The notes: a model not told the origin generated them from the letters alone. 64,000 bases of DNA from Tomocerus qinae (GCA_020055645.1 CM034546.1:16244001-16308000), one strand, 5' to 3'. Shown: positions 1-12,147, counted from the stretch's first letter. Made by a program: numbers and translations.

Positions 1-3000
1 GCTTTATTTTTTGAAGAAGGTAATGGCGAAAGAAATCTTTTCCATTTATATGTGAAGAATGGCACCCTTTCATCTGTATTGAAACTGCTGAAGTATATCA
101 AGGATGATCTTAAAATCGAAATTAAAGAAACTTATCTGGGAGTTGATCAAAATGGAAAAAATTTACTCCATTTGGCCGTACAAAGAGAATTCATTTTTGT
201 TGAAGGAATACTTGATTTAATTAAATGTGACTTTGAAGACAAGATCATTTTTGAAATGATGTTTCAAAAAGACTATAAAGGGAATTATCCAATACACATG
301 ACCAGAAGTTCAAACCATGCGATTGAGTTATTGCAATATATTGGCACCAATTTTGGTTTTGAATTTACAAGACAATTGGTTACTGAGAAAAGTTCCACTG
401 GCAATTTTCTTTTCCAATTTTTAGTTCTAAAAGATGGTCTGCATTCTGTTAAAGAGATATTTGAATTCATAAAGTCTAATATCGGAATAGAGACTCTTAT
501 AGAAATGATCGCTGATAAAACCAGTGACGGGAGTAACATGCTGCACCTGGCAGTAAGACTAGGAGGTCCTAACACAGGTAGGAACAATATTAGCTGGAAG
601 GCAACAAAAGGGTTTTTCAACTTTGCTAAACATAATTTTGGCGTTAAACACTTGAGCAATCTAATCATTGAGAAAACTAATAGCGGCAGTAATGTTCTTC
701 ATATAGCTGCACAAAACAAATGGAAATTGGAGGGACTATTTCAATTTATTTTACTGAATTTTGGTAAAACCACATTAGAAATGATACTTTTCCAGAAAGA
801 CAACAAAGGTTGCACTCCTTTTCATTTAGCAGTTAACTCTAAGCCAGGATTTGGATTGATAACTCTAATTTCAAAACATTTTGACACGGAAGCGATAAAG
901 AAAATGTTTCAAACAACAGACAGCGATGGAAGAAATCTTGTACTAAGAATGATGCATAAGCACATCAAGTCAGTGAAATGGTTATGGACTTTCATTACTG
1001 ATAATTTTGATGCTGAACTTAGAAAAGATATTTTCTTTCCAGAAAATGGAGGCTGTCAAACTCCTCGTCATCGTCCAGTTAAGAATAGTACTGGATTAGA
1101 AGAACTCTTGAAAGACTTTTTTGGTTATGTACCAGACATAGAGGAAAAAGACATAGAAGCCAATGTGTTACACATTGCAATACAAGGACGAAATTGGATG
1201 TCTGCTAATATTATATTGGATAAGGTAAAAGAGAGCTTTGGAATTGAATACGTAAAAATAATGATATTTCAAAAAACATTCGATGGGAAAAATGCTTTGC
1301 ATTGGGCAATGATGGCCAGAGAGAATACTTCAGCCACAAAATTTTTAGACTATATTAACACCCATTTTGGAATTGAAATTTCAGCACAAATTATTTGTGA
1401 CAAAGATAAAAATGGCCAAAACTCATTACATTATGGGTTGCGCTATATGACGTCAGCTTCCGAGTTTTTAGAATACATCAAAATTGCTTTTGGTATTGAA
1501 TTTTTGGAGCAAATCCTTTGCGACAAGGACATTGATGGAAGTAGCATTCTACAATATGCTTTGCCATATCGGAAGTTGGTTGAAGATATTTTTGAATTCA
1601 TTAAATTGCATTTAGGAACCAAATTTTTAGAAAAAATTATTTTCGAGAAGGACAATAACGAACGTAATATTCTACATAGTTCGTTGCTTCTGAATATTGC
1701 AACTGCTAATTTATTACTGGATTATATTAAAATCCGTTTTGGTAGCAAGATTTTAGAAAAACTTGTTTGTGAAAAAACCACGAATGGAAGTAACTCTCTA
1801 CACTTTGCACTGGAAAATTTAAAAATAGATTCCATTATAAAATATTTAGATTGTATTAAAATACTCCTTGACTACGATTGTTTTAAACATATGGTTAATG
1901 ACCAGGACAGTAATGGAAGAAATTTCGTTCACATTGCATCAATGACGGATCAATTGGAAGCCGTTTTGAACGTACTGAACCATATGAAAAACAATTTTGA
2001 CATCAAAGGTGCCAAAAAAATATTACTTGAGGTAGATATCACTGGAAGAAATGCCTTGCATTATGCAATGCTAAATGCTAGGTCCAAATTAGTGAATGCA
2101 CAACAGTTGAATGGCAATCCTTGTGCTCCATTTGAAATAGATTTTTTAAAACAGCAACTAATAACAAAAACAAACCAAAAATCTGTATTAGCATTTATTG
2201 GGTTCCTTGACTTTTGCAAGGAAAATTTTGATGCTGCTGTCATGAAAGAGTTATTATTTTTCAAAGATGGTAATTTTTATATATCATTACACTTGGCTAC
2301 GAGTTGTGGTCATTTCGTGACAGCTAAATTTCTAACAGACAACGGCGCGGATGTTTTTGAAAGAAATGGACATGATTCTGTACTTCACCAAGCAGTTTCA
2401 GGGAGAAATTTAGAAATTGTAAAATTAGTTTTCAATTCTATGCTTAGAATTTCAGATGGTAATGATATCATGATTGCGGATGCTTTAAATTATCCAGATA
2501 GTGAAGGTGATACTCCGGTTATGTGGGCAATTGAAACAGGTCAACTGGAGGTTTTAAAGTATTTACAGGAAATTGGAGCTGACATCTGCATTAGGAATAA
2601 CAATGGGATGACACCACTATGCCTGGCAGCTAGAATGGGTAACTTTGAAATTGTTAATCATTTAGTAAATAATGGTGCTGATATTTTAGATTTCAGTAGT
2701 GGTGCTTCCGTCTTACACTACACCATTATGAGTACCAAACTCGAAACGTTAATATTGGTCTTAAACAAAATGAAAGAAAGAGATCTAATTAGAGATCATA
2801 CACAAAGTGTTATCGACATTGACATTAGAGATAATGAGGGTAGGACACCTTTGCACCTCGCAGCAATGATGGGTAACTTTGAGATGACTAAATATTTGTT
2901 AGAATACGGTGCTGACGTATTTGCAACAAATAGCCATGACTCTGTATTGCACCAAGCTGTTAAAGGAAACAATTTAGATTTAGTGAGGTTAATTTTAGAC

Positions 3001-3588
3001 ACTATCACTATCAAGTCCGATAACAACAACATAAAAGCCTCAAAGGCTCTCAATAGCCCAGATAGTGAAGGTGATACACCAATAATGTGGGCTATCGAAA
3101 CAGGTAAAGTAGAGATAACCAAGTTATTGCTAAACTATGGCATAGATATTCATGCTAAAAACAAGGATGGAATGTCTGCTCTCAATTGGGCTGTCCAAAC
3201 AGAAAATTTTTTGTTGGCATTGGAGTTAGTAGATCAGTGGGGTGCAAGTCGTGATGACCTGAGCAATGATCAGAAAAAACTTTTACAATCCGTTCAAAAT
3301 GAAACGGAAAACAATCATCATGTTTTATACAGCTCATTAAAAAATGAGCGACTTCCAGACCATCCCAAACAGCAGCACTCCCACTCATTGTACAAGAGAT
3401 CCCACCAAAAGAAAATTACTTCTTTTCCTGAAATGAGAGGAGCGAGCGAAATTTCCCGGGAATTTAGCGAATTGTTTCAGCTTTCCAGCGAATTGAAAGA
3501 CAGTCTCCAAGAAATTAAAAGATTAACCCTGCCAGCGATAAAAATGCCAAGTGTTACTAAGTTATTGCCTCATACAGAAAATGAATAA
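1..3588 (+). CDS. Large ankyrin-repeat protein, 5' end outside window
   Basis: The reading frame is open from base 1, so the start codon lies upstream; 1,195 residues are visible and end in TAA at 3586-3588. Residues about 1-740 consist of an atypical ankyrin-like repeat of about 40-44 residues. Its core is acidic-K-D/T, two residues, G-x-N-x-L-H-x-A, followed by a hydrophobic helix and a phrase like F-G-I-E-x-L, recurring at roughly nt 511, 667, 790, 1267, 1399, 1519, 1642, 1768, 1897 and 2029. Residues about 755-1085 are ordinary 33-residue ankyrin repeats (TPLHLAA, NGAD and similar). Within these, a block is duplicated: the copies at nt 2341 and 2905 lie 564 nt (188 aa) apart and share DSVLHQAV and SEGDTP-MWAIETG. 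The last 100 residues are polar with no recognised domain. Ankyrin proteins are protein-binding scaffolds; no enzymatic domain is visible, so partner and function are unknown. Confidence 0.88.
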   Translation, partial: ALFFEEGNGERNLFHLYVKNGTLSSVLKLLKYIKDDLKIEIKETYLGVDQNGKNLLHLAVQREFIFVEGILDLIKCDFEDKIIFEMMFQKDYKGNYPIHMTRSSNHAIELLQYIGTNFGFEFTRQLVTEKSSTGNFLFQFLVLKDGLHSVKEIFEFIKSNIGIETLIEMIADKTSDGSNMLHLAVRLGGPNTGRNNISWKATKGFFNFAKHNFGVKHLSNLIIEKTNSGSNVLHIAAQNKWKLEGLFQFILLNFGKTTLEMILFQKDNKGCTPFHLAVNSKPGFGLITLISKHFDTEAIKKMFQTTDSDGRNLVLRMMHKHIKSVKWLWTFITDNFDAELRKDIFFPENGGCQTPRHRPVKNSTGLEELLKDFFGYVPDIEEKDIEANVLHIAIQGRNWMSANIILDKVKESFGIEYVKIMIFQKTFDGKNALHWAMMARENTSATKFLDYINTHFGIEISAQIICDKDKNGQNSLHYGLRYMTSASEFLEYIKIAFGIEFLEQILCDKDIDGSSILQYALPYRKLVEDIFEFIKLHLGTKFLEKIIFEKDNNERNILHSSLLLNIATANLLLDYIKIRFGSKILEKLVCEKTTNGSNSLHFALENLKIDSIIKYLDCIKILLDYDCFKHMVNDQDSNGRNFVHIASMTDQLEAVLNVLNHMKNNFDIKGAKKILLEVDITGRNALHYAMLNARSKLVNAQQLNGNPCAPFEIDFLKQQLITKTNQKSVLAFIGFLDFCKENFDAAVMKELLFFKDGNFYISLHLATSCGHFVTAKFLTDNGADVFERNGHDSVLHQAVSGRNLEIVKLVFNSMLRISDGNDIMIADALNYPDSEGDTPVMWAIETGQLEVLKYLQEIGADICIRNNNGMTPLCLAARMGNFEIVNHLVNNGADILDFSSGASVLHYTIMSTKLETLILVLNKMKERDLIRDHTQSVIDIDIRDNEGRTPLHLAAMMGNFEMTKYLLEYGADVFATNSHDSVLHQAVKGNNLDLVRLILDTITIKSDNNNIKASKALNSPDSEGDTPIMWAIETGKVEITKLLLNYGIDIHAKNKDGMSALNWAVQTENFLLALELVDQWGASRDDLSNDQKKLLQSVQNETENNHHVLYSSLKNERLPDHPKQQHSHSLYKRSHQKKITSFPEMRGASEISREFSELFQLSSELKDSLQEIKRLTLPAIKMPSVTKLLPHTENE

Positions 3589-4989
3589 TAATAGTACACA
3601 TAAAAACATTGTTTCTCATATAGTTTATATCATTTATCCTATATATCATTTCTCCTTTCCGTATTCAACTTATATCTCCCAATTATACATTTTGGAGAAT
3701 TAGAAGTTATAATATAGAAATGGTCTAGATGGCCCTTTCCTCAAACTTATCAATACTTTGAGGTTTATTTGTATCGTCCATCCATAATCAATTACATGTA
3801 ACAAATTTATAGTGTTAACGCTTTATTTCTTAGTAAATGCTACGTATTATTTCAAAGCAATGCATTTACTAAATGTTCATTTCTGAAATATGACATTACC
3901 TACACTACAGACCATCACTGAGAGAATATATTAAGCTTCTGATGATTCCCTAAGCATTTATACTTGGTAGTTGATATTTGGCTTATGCCATAAAATGTTT
4001 TAGCATTTTTAGTGCTATTTATGTAAAATTGAAATGGTAAGTAGTAATTAAAAATTAAACATAGGAAAGTACATCAAAATTTTTTTGGAATTTGACTAGT
4101 TATTTACTATACATGCTATTTTGAAACAATAGTAGTGTAAAAATTAAATTGTTTGGTAATTTAATGTAAAATTGTTACTAAGAGAACAAATAAAAATATT
4201 CCTGGCGTAATAAAATTCAATAATAAAATATCTAAACGTCTTTTAGCTTAGCATTTAGTGTAATTTCAAAAATAACTCTTTATTTTAAAAATTAAATCCA
4301 AAATAATACATAATAATAAGAAATAGCATAGGAATATGACATAATTTATCGTCTAGATTGTGCCATTACCGATTACCGTACCAAAATAGCAGTGAACAAT
4401 AATTAGATATGAGCTAGTAGATATGATTTTCACCGTCAGGAGGTTCTACTATGAATTAAGTATGGAAATGTAATTGGACGTATTTTCATTCGACTGCCGT
4501 GTCGTGTAGAAAGGGTAGGAAGCAAAGTCATTAAAACTGCCACTGTAGCTAAATTGAAAACTGACAGGTCCACGGATACTACTAAATAGAGTATAGTCAC
4601 CCTCTGACAGGAAAAGTAGGTTTACCATTAAAAATACCTGAAAATCGATAAAACTCTAGTTCTATTCGTCGTGTAACAGCTAGTTTGAAAGCTAACAAGT
4701 TATGTGACATTTCTATAAGTGCATTGTCTGGGACAAGGGTAATTCAGGCGATTTAAGTTCAAAATACACTTCCCTGCTATTAAATTTCCGCCTATTTTGC
4801 AATGGTTAATTAGTAATTTAATAGCAGACTTACCATCTAGTCTGTATATTAACGCCCAAGTGAGAATAAATACTGGCACATTTTTAATAAATAAACATCA
4901 CATTCACCAAATGTACTCGAAGCCTACGGATATGGAGAGTGTACCCGTACCCTATTTCATGTCCTTGAAAAGTGCGAAAAACTATGTAG
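3589..4989. other. Intergenic, AT-rich, no gene seen
   Basis: This stretch follows the ankyrin gene. It is rich in A/T with no reading frame resembling a protein family and no clear repeat. It presumably holds the 3' UTR of the ankyrin gene. Confidence 0.6.
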
Positions 4990-4992
4990 CCT

Positions 4993-5192
4993 AATACACA
5001 TGTACAAGGGCGTATATCCAGAAATCAAATTAAGGGGGTGCTTAAACATACGAGCAGATTTTTCTTATGTATAAAGCTATACTTTTAATCAATTTTTGAG
5101 AATTATCTAGTGTGTTTTTGGGAAATTTAGGGGATGCTCAAGCACCCTAGCGCAGAGCGCACCCCTCAAATACGTCCTTGCACATGTATATT
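4993..5192. mobile_element. Short inverted-repeat element (MITE-like)
   Basis: The ends are imperfect inverted repeats: ACACATGTACAAGGGCGTAT at the left matches, on the opposite strand, the end around 5170-5190 containing ATACGTCCTTGCACATGT. The roughly 200-bp interior has no coding capacity. No target-site duplication could be fixed with confidence. Confidence 0.45.
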
Positions 5193-5655
5193 ATGTCCAA
5201 AATGACTTGTAGCGATAATTGAAGGTACCTTTATACAAAAGCTTTGTGAAAATGAATATGTAGAGCTATTCATTCACACACACACATGTAACCAAATACT
5301 TCCCTAAAACACAATTTTTATAATGATAAATAGTTTTTGTTTCAAGAGTGATAGCATTTTTTATATTTAATTTTTTTGGAGGCTTTTATTGGTCTGGCAT
5401 AAGGAACTATATGTTCTATAAATATAAATTCACTTATTCTTAGCAGAGTTGCAAACATAACATTATTTGTGTGGAATATAAATATTGCGAATGACTTGGA
5501 TGAAATGTACGTAAAGCGAGATACAACAAAAACTGAGATAACAAACACAAATAACACAATTTACACAATTAACACCACCACTAAAGATTAAATCCACAAA
5601 GTAAGCCAACATAATAAGTGGAAAGCGCGCCACATTTTAAACTATTATTTTTCAG
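5193..5655. other. Upstream region of the NLR-like gene, no coding exon seen
   Basis: It contains a CA-rich run near 5277-5287 and a good splice acceptor (polypyrimidine then CAG) at 5655. That acceptor suggests a 5' non-coding or coding exon somewhere upstream, which I could not identify. Confidence 0.4.
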
Positions 5656-5691
5656 AATTATACTGCCTTGTATAAGTGTAAACCATTGAAG

Positions 5692-8600
5692 ATGATTTTT
5701 CAAGAAAATCTGGTTTACTTGCAAGAAAATATTACAAACCTGCCAGTCATTTTGACGTATTTGATTGAGAAAGACGTTATCACCAAATATGATCGCCAAA
5801 TCATTGTAAGAAAATTATTTATAAGAATAAGTATTTTAAGCCACCGGGTGTTGTATTAAGTAAAGATAAAAAATTATTTGATGGTCAATTCAGCAGTCGA
5901 AACTGAGTATCCATTCAATATTTCCGGTGTACTCATATCACTAAGTCGCCATCCGACAATACTAATGTATGATCTATTTTTTACTTTACTTAAGTAACTC
6001 ACTGTTGGATATTATGGGTCCAAGCAAACTATTTTTCCATTCAATTGGAAGAACAATGAATCATATGATACCATACAAAAGGCTTCCTTGGACCAGAACT
6101 CGAAGCCGAGAACTGCACTATGAGACTATCACACTGCGGGAATGATTTCATACCCGAAGCCCACTACTATTTGCCGACTGATGAATACCATATACTTAAC
6201 ATATTGCGAGCTCAATGCAAATGATGTAATGACCGATTAGCCGAATGTGATGACTGTATACTATACTTGTAAATTTTGTAAATTAACTCGTAAATTTTCG
6301 AATTTACTCTAAAATTTCGAATTTACTCTAAACTTTCGAATTCACTCTAAATTTTCGAATTTACACTAAATTTTCGAATTTACTCTGAATTTTCGAATTT
6401 ACTCTAAATTTTCGAATTTACTCTAAATTTTCGAATTTACTCTAAATTTTCGAATTTACTCTAAATTTTCGAATTTACTCTAAATCTTAGAATTTACTCT
6501 AAATTTTCGAATTTATTCTAAATCTTGGAATTTACTCTAAATTTTGGAATTTTGCATTCGGTTATATAGGCATTCAGTTATATGGCCATTGAGATCAATC
6601 TGTAATCAAGTAAGTAGCATTCTTCGGTCGGCCAATAGTAACGTGCTTCGGATATGAAACTATACCGAAGCACGTTAGTTAGAGTTGTAGTGTAGTTGGA
6701 CCTCACACGTTGTTTTTATCGGCTTCGAGTTCTGGTCCAAGGAAGCCTTTTGTATAATACCATGTGATTCATTGTTCCTCCAATTGAATGGAAAAATAGT
6801 TTGCTTGGACCCATAATACTATGATAATGCCAGTTAATGCTAAAGCTCGGCCACAGTTAGTTTCATTAGCGGAATTGCCCCCTTCCGTAGCCGCAGCCTA
6901 TATTTATATTGCCCGCGTAACTATTTTTGCCTAGATCTTTTCTTACCTAGATTAATAAAAAGTATATCTATATTACTATTACTTGTTAGACTTGTTAGAC
7001 ATAGACATAACAGCTTATTTTCAATTACCTAGGATAGGTCAGAAATGAGGCAAAAATAGAGTGATGAGAGGAAATGGAGGAAATATTAAACGGATACTGG
7101 ATTATGTACGGAAACTAGATTCAACGGACGCAATGTATTAGGGCAATAGGTTAAGTGGCTGAACTTGAGTCTACGACAGAAACCGCCGCCCAAATTCAAC
7201 CAACAATTTAAATCGCATAAATTTTATATTTACCAGTTGTTGAGCTTGTAAATTAATATAATAATTGAAATATACAATATTCTTTTAGATGGCTGAAGCT
7301 ACTGAATCAGATAAAAATTCAGAGCTACTAAATGTACTTGATCAGAAGGATCCGAATTTAATCAAAATTGTATTTCCTGAAATTCTGCGTAACACGGGAA
7401 ACATACACGTTGCAGATAAAATTGAAGGACGAGTGTCTGTGTATCCTAGTACAGCCAAACATTCGAAAGGTGGGACAGAAATATTGCACAATCTGGTTTT
7501 ATTATGCGAAAACCTTAAGAATTTGTCAAAAGTATTGGAGTACTTGACCGAAAACAAAATGATTTCAGAGTACGACCGCCAAACTATTGTAAGTTTATTT
7601 GTACTAAAATAAATTGTTAAAAATGTATTGCAAACAATTATTTGGGATATATATGTAAAACGTATTTCAGATTGCAGAAACAACTTCGTTTGGTAAACAT
7701 ACAAAATTACATGATATCCTTGGCAAGAAAGATTTAAATTTAATTGAATTTAAATTCCCTCAAATACTCCGAAATACGGGAAACGGACACCTTGTTGATG
7801 AAATTGAGAATACCTATTCGTATCAGTCACAGAATAAGCTAGTTAATCCGAAAATAATTGATACAAAATGGTGGCCAGATGTGAAGCCTTTGATTCAATC
7901 ATTGCACAAAAGAAAAATAGGAAACAAATATCTAGTGGAAGAACTTCACGATAAACTTGTAAAAGACATAAATCGAATGTGTGTAATCCTTGAGTCTGAA
8001 AAGGCTAGTAAGTATTCTGGAATGGGAGGGGTAGGAAAAACCTTAAGTACAAAGTGGTATGCCCACACTTACAAAAAGGAGTATGATCATATAGTTTGGA
8101 TAGACTGCGGTGAAGACAGCCTACTAAAGTCCTTCAAAAAGTTGGCCAAAGAATTGAAAATTGACGTCAAGGATATGATCGAGGTGGAGGAATATGCAAC
8201 GGAATGTCATAAAAAATTATCAAACTTTAAATGCCTTTGGATTTACGATAATGCTGAAAGTTATCGGGGGGAAGAAGGTATACAAAAAGTCCTTCCTAAA
8301 AGTAAAGAAAACTTTTATTGTTTAATAACTTCCAGAAGTAAAGAATGGGGAGCCCAAAATATTGGATTTGGAAAGATTTCAGAACTTCAACTGGATATCT
8401 TCAGCGAGGATGAAAGTCTAGAATTCTTGAAAGCGCATTTGGTTGAAGAAATCCAGCCTACGGAATTTCAACTAAAACAACTAGCTTCTTTGCTAAGCAA
8501 CCTCCCTTTGGCTTTGCAATTGGCTGTGGCAACTCTCAACAATGGTAAAATTGATTTACAAAAATATATTGACGAAACATCTGTGGAAGACACCCAAGCC

Positions 8601-10532
8601 ATAGTGGAAGAAACATTTGACGACTATGAAAAGACGATCAACAAAAATATCAAAATTTCTATGGCATTAATTCTAAATGAAAAACATGGGAAATCGGCCT
8701 ATAACATGTTGATGATTTTTGGATACATCCGACCAGATGAAGTTCATTCCAAATTTCTTTTAAAAAGTTCGAAATCGAACGTTAAATCCTTAATAGGTGC
8801 CATTGATCTATTGGAGAAATACTGTTTGGTGAGCAGATCTGGATCAGTAAAGGAATGTCCATACGATGACGGATTTTTTAATAGATTGCTTAACAGAAAT
8901 GAACAAATGGACATGGCATTATTGAGCATACATCGTTTACTTCAACAAGTAATTCGTCATAACGGCAAAAAAACAGAAAAGGAGACACTTAAAAAGATCC
9001 TAAGCTGCAAAGGATACGTGGACTACAAACTAATACCATATACAAAGTATGCTGACGAAACGCTACAAAAGCAATTTATAAAGGTCAAAACAGAATTACT
9101 AGATCAAGAGCAATTGAGAAGAATGGTCAAGCAAAAGAGATACGAAGAAGCTGTTCAACTGGCAAAGTTTATTGATGAACAACTAAGTAACAACACCACA
9201 AAATACAATTATGCGATTTGTTTAGAGAAGAATGGACAGTTTGATGATTGCATCAAAATTATGGAACCAATTTTTTCTCCAAAAAAGACAAGCAATATTG
9301 AATTAATAACTAACCTAGACATTTTATTTGGACACCTTAAGAAAAAGAAGACAACATTACTTGTTGAGGAAGACAGAAAGTTACTCGAAATCAAAATACT
9401 ACCAAATGAAAAGGATGTTTGGAATATTTTGCTGAATTCATACTTGCGCGTGGGAGAATTCGACAAAGCTTTTACTACTGCGGGGGATATCATTTTTGAA
9501 GTCGGTCGAATATTCAAAATTCTGGCTGCCACGCAACTTCCTTTCGTATTAAAATTGGAAGGAAATGACGTTGCTTTAAATTTGGATGACGAAACGCAAC
9601 AAATTTTCTTCAAAGAATGGTCTCGGAATCTTTCATCTTTTGACCGACTTACACCGACTGAGTTGACAATAAAAAACGTCCAATTCTCAAGAAATGGACA
9701 ACTTTTAAAAGAATTGATTATCAACAAAATTTTGGATCTTAAGAAAATCAAAAGACTAACAGTCATCTGCAACGAGCAAAGAAATTTGTCAATTTCTCTG
9801 AATGATGAAGTATGCATTGACTATCTTGAACTACAAAACGTAAAGTTGGAAGATTGGGAAAGGAGCATTTGGACCGTTCGGGAATTGATATTATCCAATA
9901 TTCCATTTGTTGAGAAGACACAGTTAAAATGCATAGAATTGGACATTCGAAATTCTTCGGTGGACATTTCTTGTCTGCCACAAATGGTAGAAAAACTGAC
10001 TTTATCGGAAAATACAAAAGTTTTTGCTAGTGGTGAACTTCAATTACAAAATTTGAAGTTGCTGGTCTTGAATAATGTAGAAACAACCTCCCAAATATCC
10101 AACTTCAAATCATTGCCAATAAAAAGCATTCACTTCAATCAACTCAAAGAAGTTAGTTTAAATCTACCTAAGGGGATTCAAATAATAAAAATTACCAACT
10201 ATTGGAACCATACAACTATTGTTGGTAATGAACCCATCAAAATTAACAAACTCATCCTAGAAGACTTCTCTTTGGATGAAGTAGACAAAATTTTATGTCA
10301 CTTTGAAACAGATACTCTCGTCATTTACAAAGCGCTTGGGTTATCTACAAATACTTTTGTTGAGTTAGCAAATCGAAAAATTAAAACTATTGCAGTTGGA
10401 GTTTTCAATTGGAAGCAAGAGGCTATTAAGAGTCTTCCTAAGCATATCGACATTTCAGAGTATTACCAACTCGCAGGAGGAATTTGGAAGGGAGTTGAGA
10501 AAGGTAAGTTTTGCGAATTGGCAAAGTTATGA
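5692..10532 (+). CDS. NLR-like receptor: tandem CARD, NB-ARC ATPase, TPR-like and LRR-like C-terminus
   Basis: Three exons join in phase 0: about 5656-5805, 7289-7588 and 7671-10532, giving 1,091 residues from the Met at 5692. That Met is the first residue of CARD helix 1, but an upstream exon is possible because a strong acceptor ends at 5655. CARD1 is residues 1-84 and CARD2 about 102-184; both share the phrases YDRQ-I and F-P-ILRNTGN-H. The NB-ARC has a Walker A GMGGVGKT (about 255-262), a Walker B CLWIYDN (about 325), an LITSR sensor motif (about 355), a GLPLA-like NLPLAL (about 415) and a SIHRLLQQ winged-helix motif. Residues about 560-700 look TPR-like; 700-1080 are irregular leucine-rich. 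A strong donor (AAAG then GTAAGT at 10503) just before the stop could lead to a further exon. By family this is an ATP-switched oligomerising receptor recruiting CARD partners; ligand and partner are unknown. Confidence 0.82.
6010..6818. mobile_element. Inverted-repeat DNA element in intron 1 of the NLR-like gene
   Basis: About 100-bp terminal arms, 6010-6109 and 6719-6818, are inverted copies differing at only a few positions; both contain TATTATGGGTCCAAGC at the outer end. No transposase is present between the arms, which instead hold the 19-bp tandem array. No clear target duplication was found. Confidence 0.72.
6272..6552. repeat. 19-bp tandem repeat, about 14 copies
   Basis: The unit is TAAATTTTCGAATTTACTC with scattered point changes (AAATTTTG, CTTAG variants at the edges). 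It sits inside the inverted-repeat element of the first intron of the NLR-like gene. Confidence 0.9.
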
Positions 10533-11103
10533 TGTTATGACCAAAAATGTTTCAACCTTTGATATGACATCCTATGTTATATTTGCTGTAAATAATTGTA
10601 ATTATGTAAAAAGTAATTCCTAAAGATCGTAAACAGGAAAACATTATTATTATTATTTCTGTAATTCACTTTTAGTAAACATTAAAATTATACATAATAC
10701 TATGTTCTATTGTATATACCCTGTACATGTGTAGGTTACTTACTTGGGCATTTAAAATGCCTTGCATTCGCATGTTTAGTCATTAACTTCATGTCAATAG
10801 CCCCAAATATGGGTGAGCTACATTGACTTTTTACGCCTTGCTCTTGTTCTAGAATATAGTAAATTTTCTTTCTAATTTATTCATTCCTTACGTCGCAAAT
10901 CACATTTTACAGTCATGATATGAATCATTTATTGGATACGGGAGTGAAATAAATTTTATATAACGTCTCAGTCACCCTCGTACATTTGCATAAATATACT
11001 TTATTTTAGTCGATAAATCATGGAAGTTTTTTATTAGTTTAGGTTTATACTCGAAAATTCTAATAGTTAGTTGATCACAGATAGTAATTTGGTGATTCTA
11101 TAT
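10533..11103. other. Spacer between convergent genes, no gene seen
   Basis: The NLR-like gene (plus) and the LPMO gene (minus) converge here. The stretch presumably holds both 3' UTRs and possibly a short last exon of the NLR-like gene. No protein-like frame was seen. Confidence 0.5.
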
Positions 11104-12147
11104 CTACTGAATTTTGACATCGGAACATCCGCGGAATGTCTCTTGTTGTGGTGTTGGGTTATTTCCAGCCCCTACAGAATTTGGACAATATTATTGCAGT
11201 TCTTATTCATATTCAACAATAAATTATATTGATCTTTGAATCCTGGACGATTTGACTCACTAACAACGATTACAAATAATATAATAATTCAGTTAAAAAA
11301 TGTCCAACTTACTGTAATTCCATTGAATGATACACCTCTCGCACCGAACCCCAGCAGGAAGTCTTAACTGAGTTCTGTACCAACCTATAAACAATCATTC
11401 ATAATAAATTTACAGTAAATAACAATTATTACTGCAAGCGGGTTAAAATGATATACCTGGTCCGTTGGTAACATGGACCTTGCTTCCTTGGCCATCAGCA
11501 CGTTCCAGTAAGTTTTGATTGAAGCAGTTTTGTGTTTCGGTTGCAGGGTTAGTGCATAGACGCCATTCCATATGTCCCATATGAGCAGCTGTAAGTTCAA
11601 CCTCTACGTCGATGGCCTTCGTAATTAATTGACAATATTTAACTATTCATTAAAGAGTAATACGTTCTATCCAAAACTATAATTAAAAGAATTATTTTGA
11701 CAACAAACCTGGCCTGCACTGTAGGTAGCTACAATGATGCCTCGGTCATATCTTCCTCCAATTTCGTTATCACGGGGTGTAGGACTAGATAGGGGGTCAC
11801 CGCATACTCCTGAAAAATAATTTTAAAAAAATAATTATATTTCAAAATTAAAACATGCAAACAAATATAACTTACCGCATTCGGTTCCTGGATCTTCCAT
11901 TTGATGTCTGGCCCCACAATAGAGCTATACAAATAAATAAATCCAAGCATTAAAATAATTATAAAGGAATTTCTTAAAATTTTTATAAAAGTTTATCTAC
12001 CTGGTGATCGTCATAATTGGGAGGAGGATTCAGATGAGCAAATTCAGGAACACGCCAAATGGTTGACCTGTTTGGTGGTTTCCAGAAACGACCATGACCG
12101 TCAATGCTGACGGTAATAGCAGCTACGAGAAGCAAAAGTTTAAACAT
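11104..12147 (-). CDS. AA15 lytic polysaccharide monooxygenase, secreted
   Basis: Six exons on the minus strand fit in consistent phase: 12001-12147, 11876-11924, 11709-11809, 11457-11616, 11313-11384 and 11104-11171, total 198 residues. A signal peptide (MFKLLLLVAAITVSIDG) precedes His18, which would be the mature N-terminus and first ligand of the copper histidine brace; the second is His in LTAAHMGH. Further AA15 hallmarks are CGVCGDP, PRDNE-GG-Y, the CERCIIQWNY strand and the terminal QETFRGCSD. I start at 12147 rather than an in-frame Met further upstream because this gives the cleanest signal peptide. Family members oxidatively cleave chitin or cellulose outside the cell. The substrate cannot be told from sequence alone. 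The gene lies head-to-head with the first C-type lectin, about 2.4 kb apart. Confidence 0.9.
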
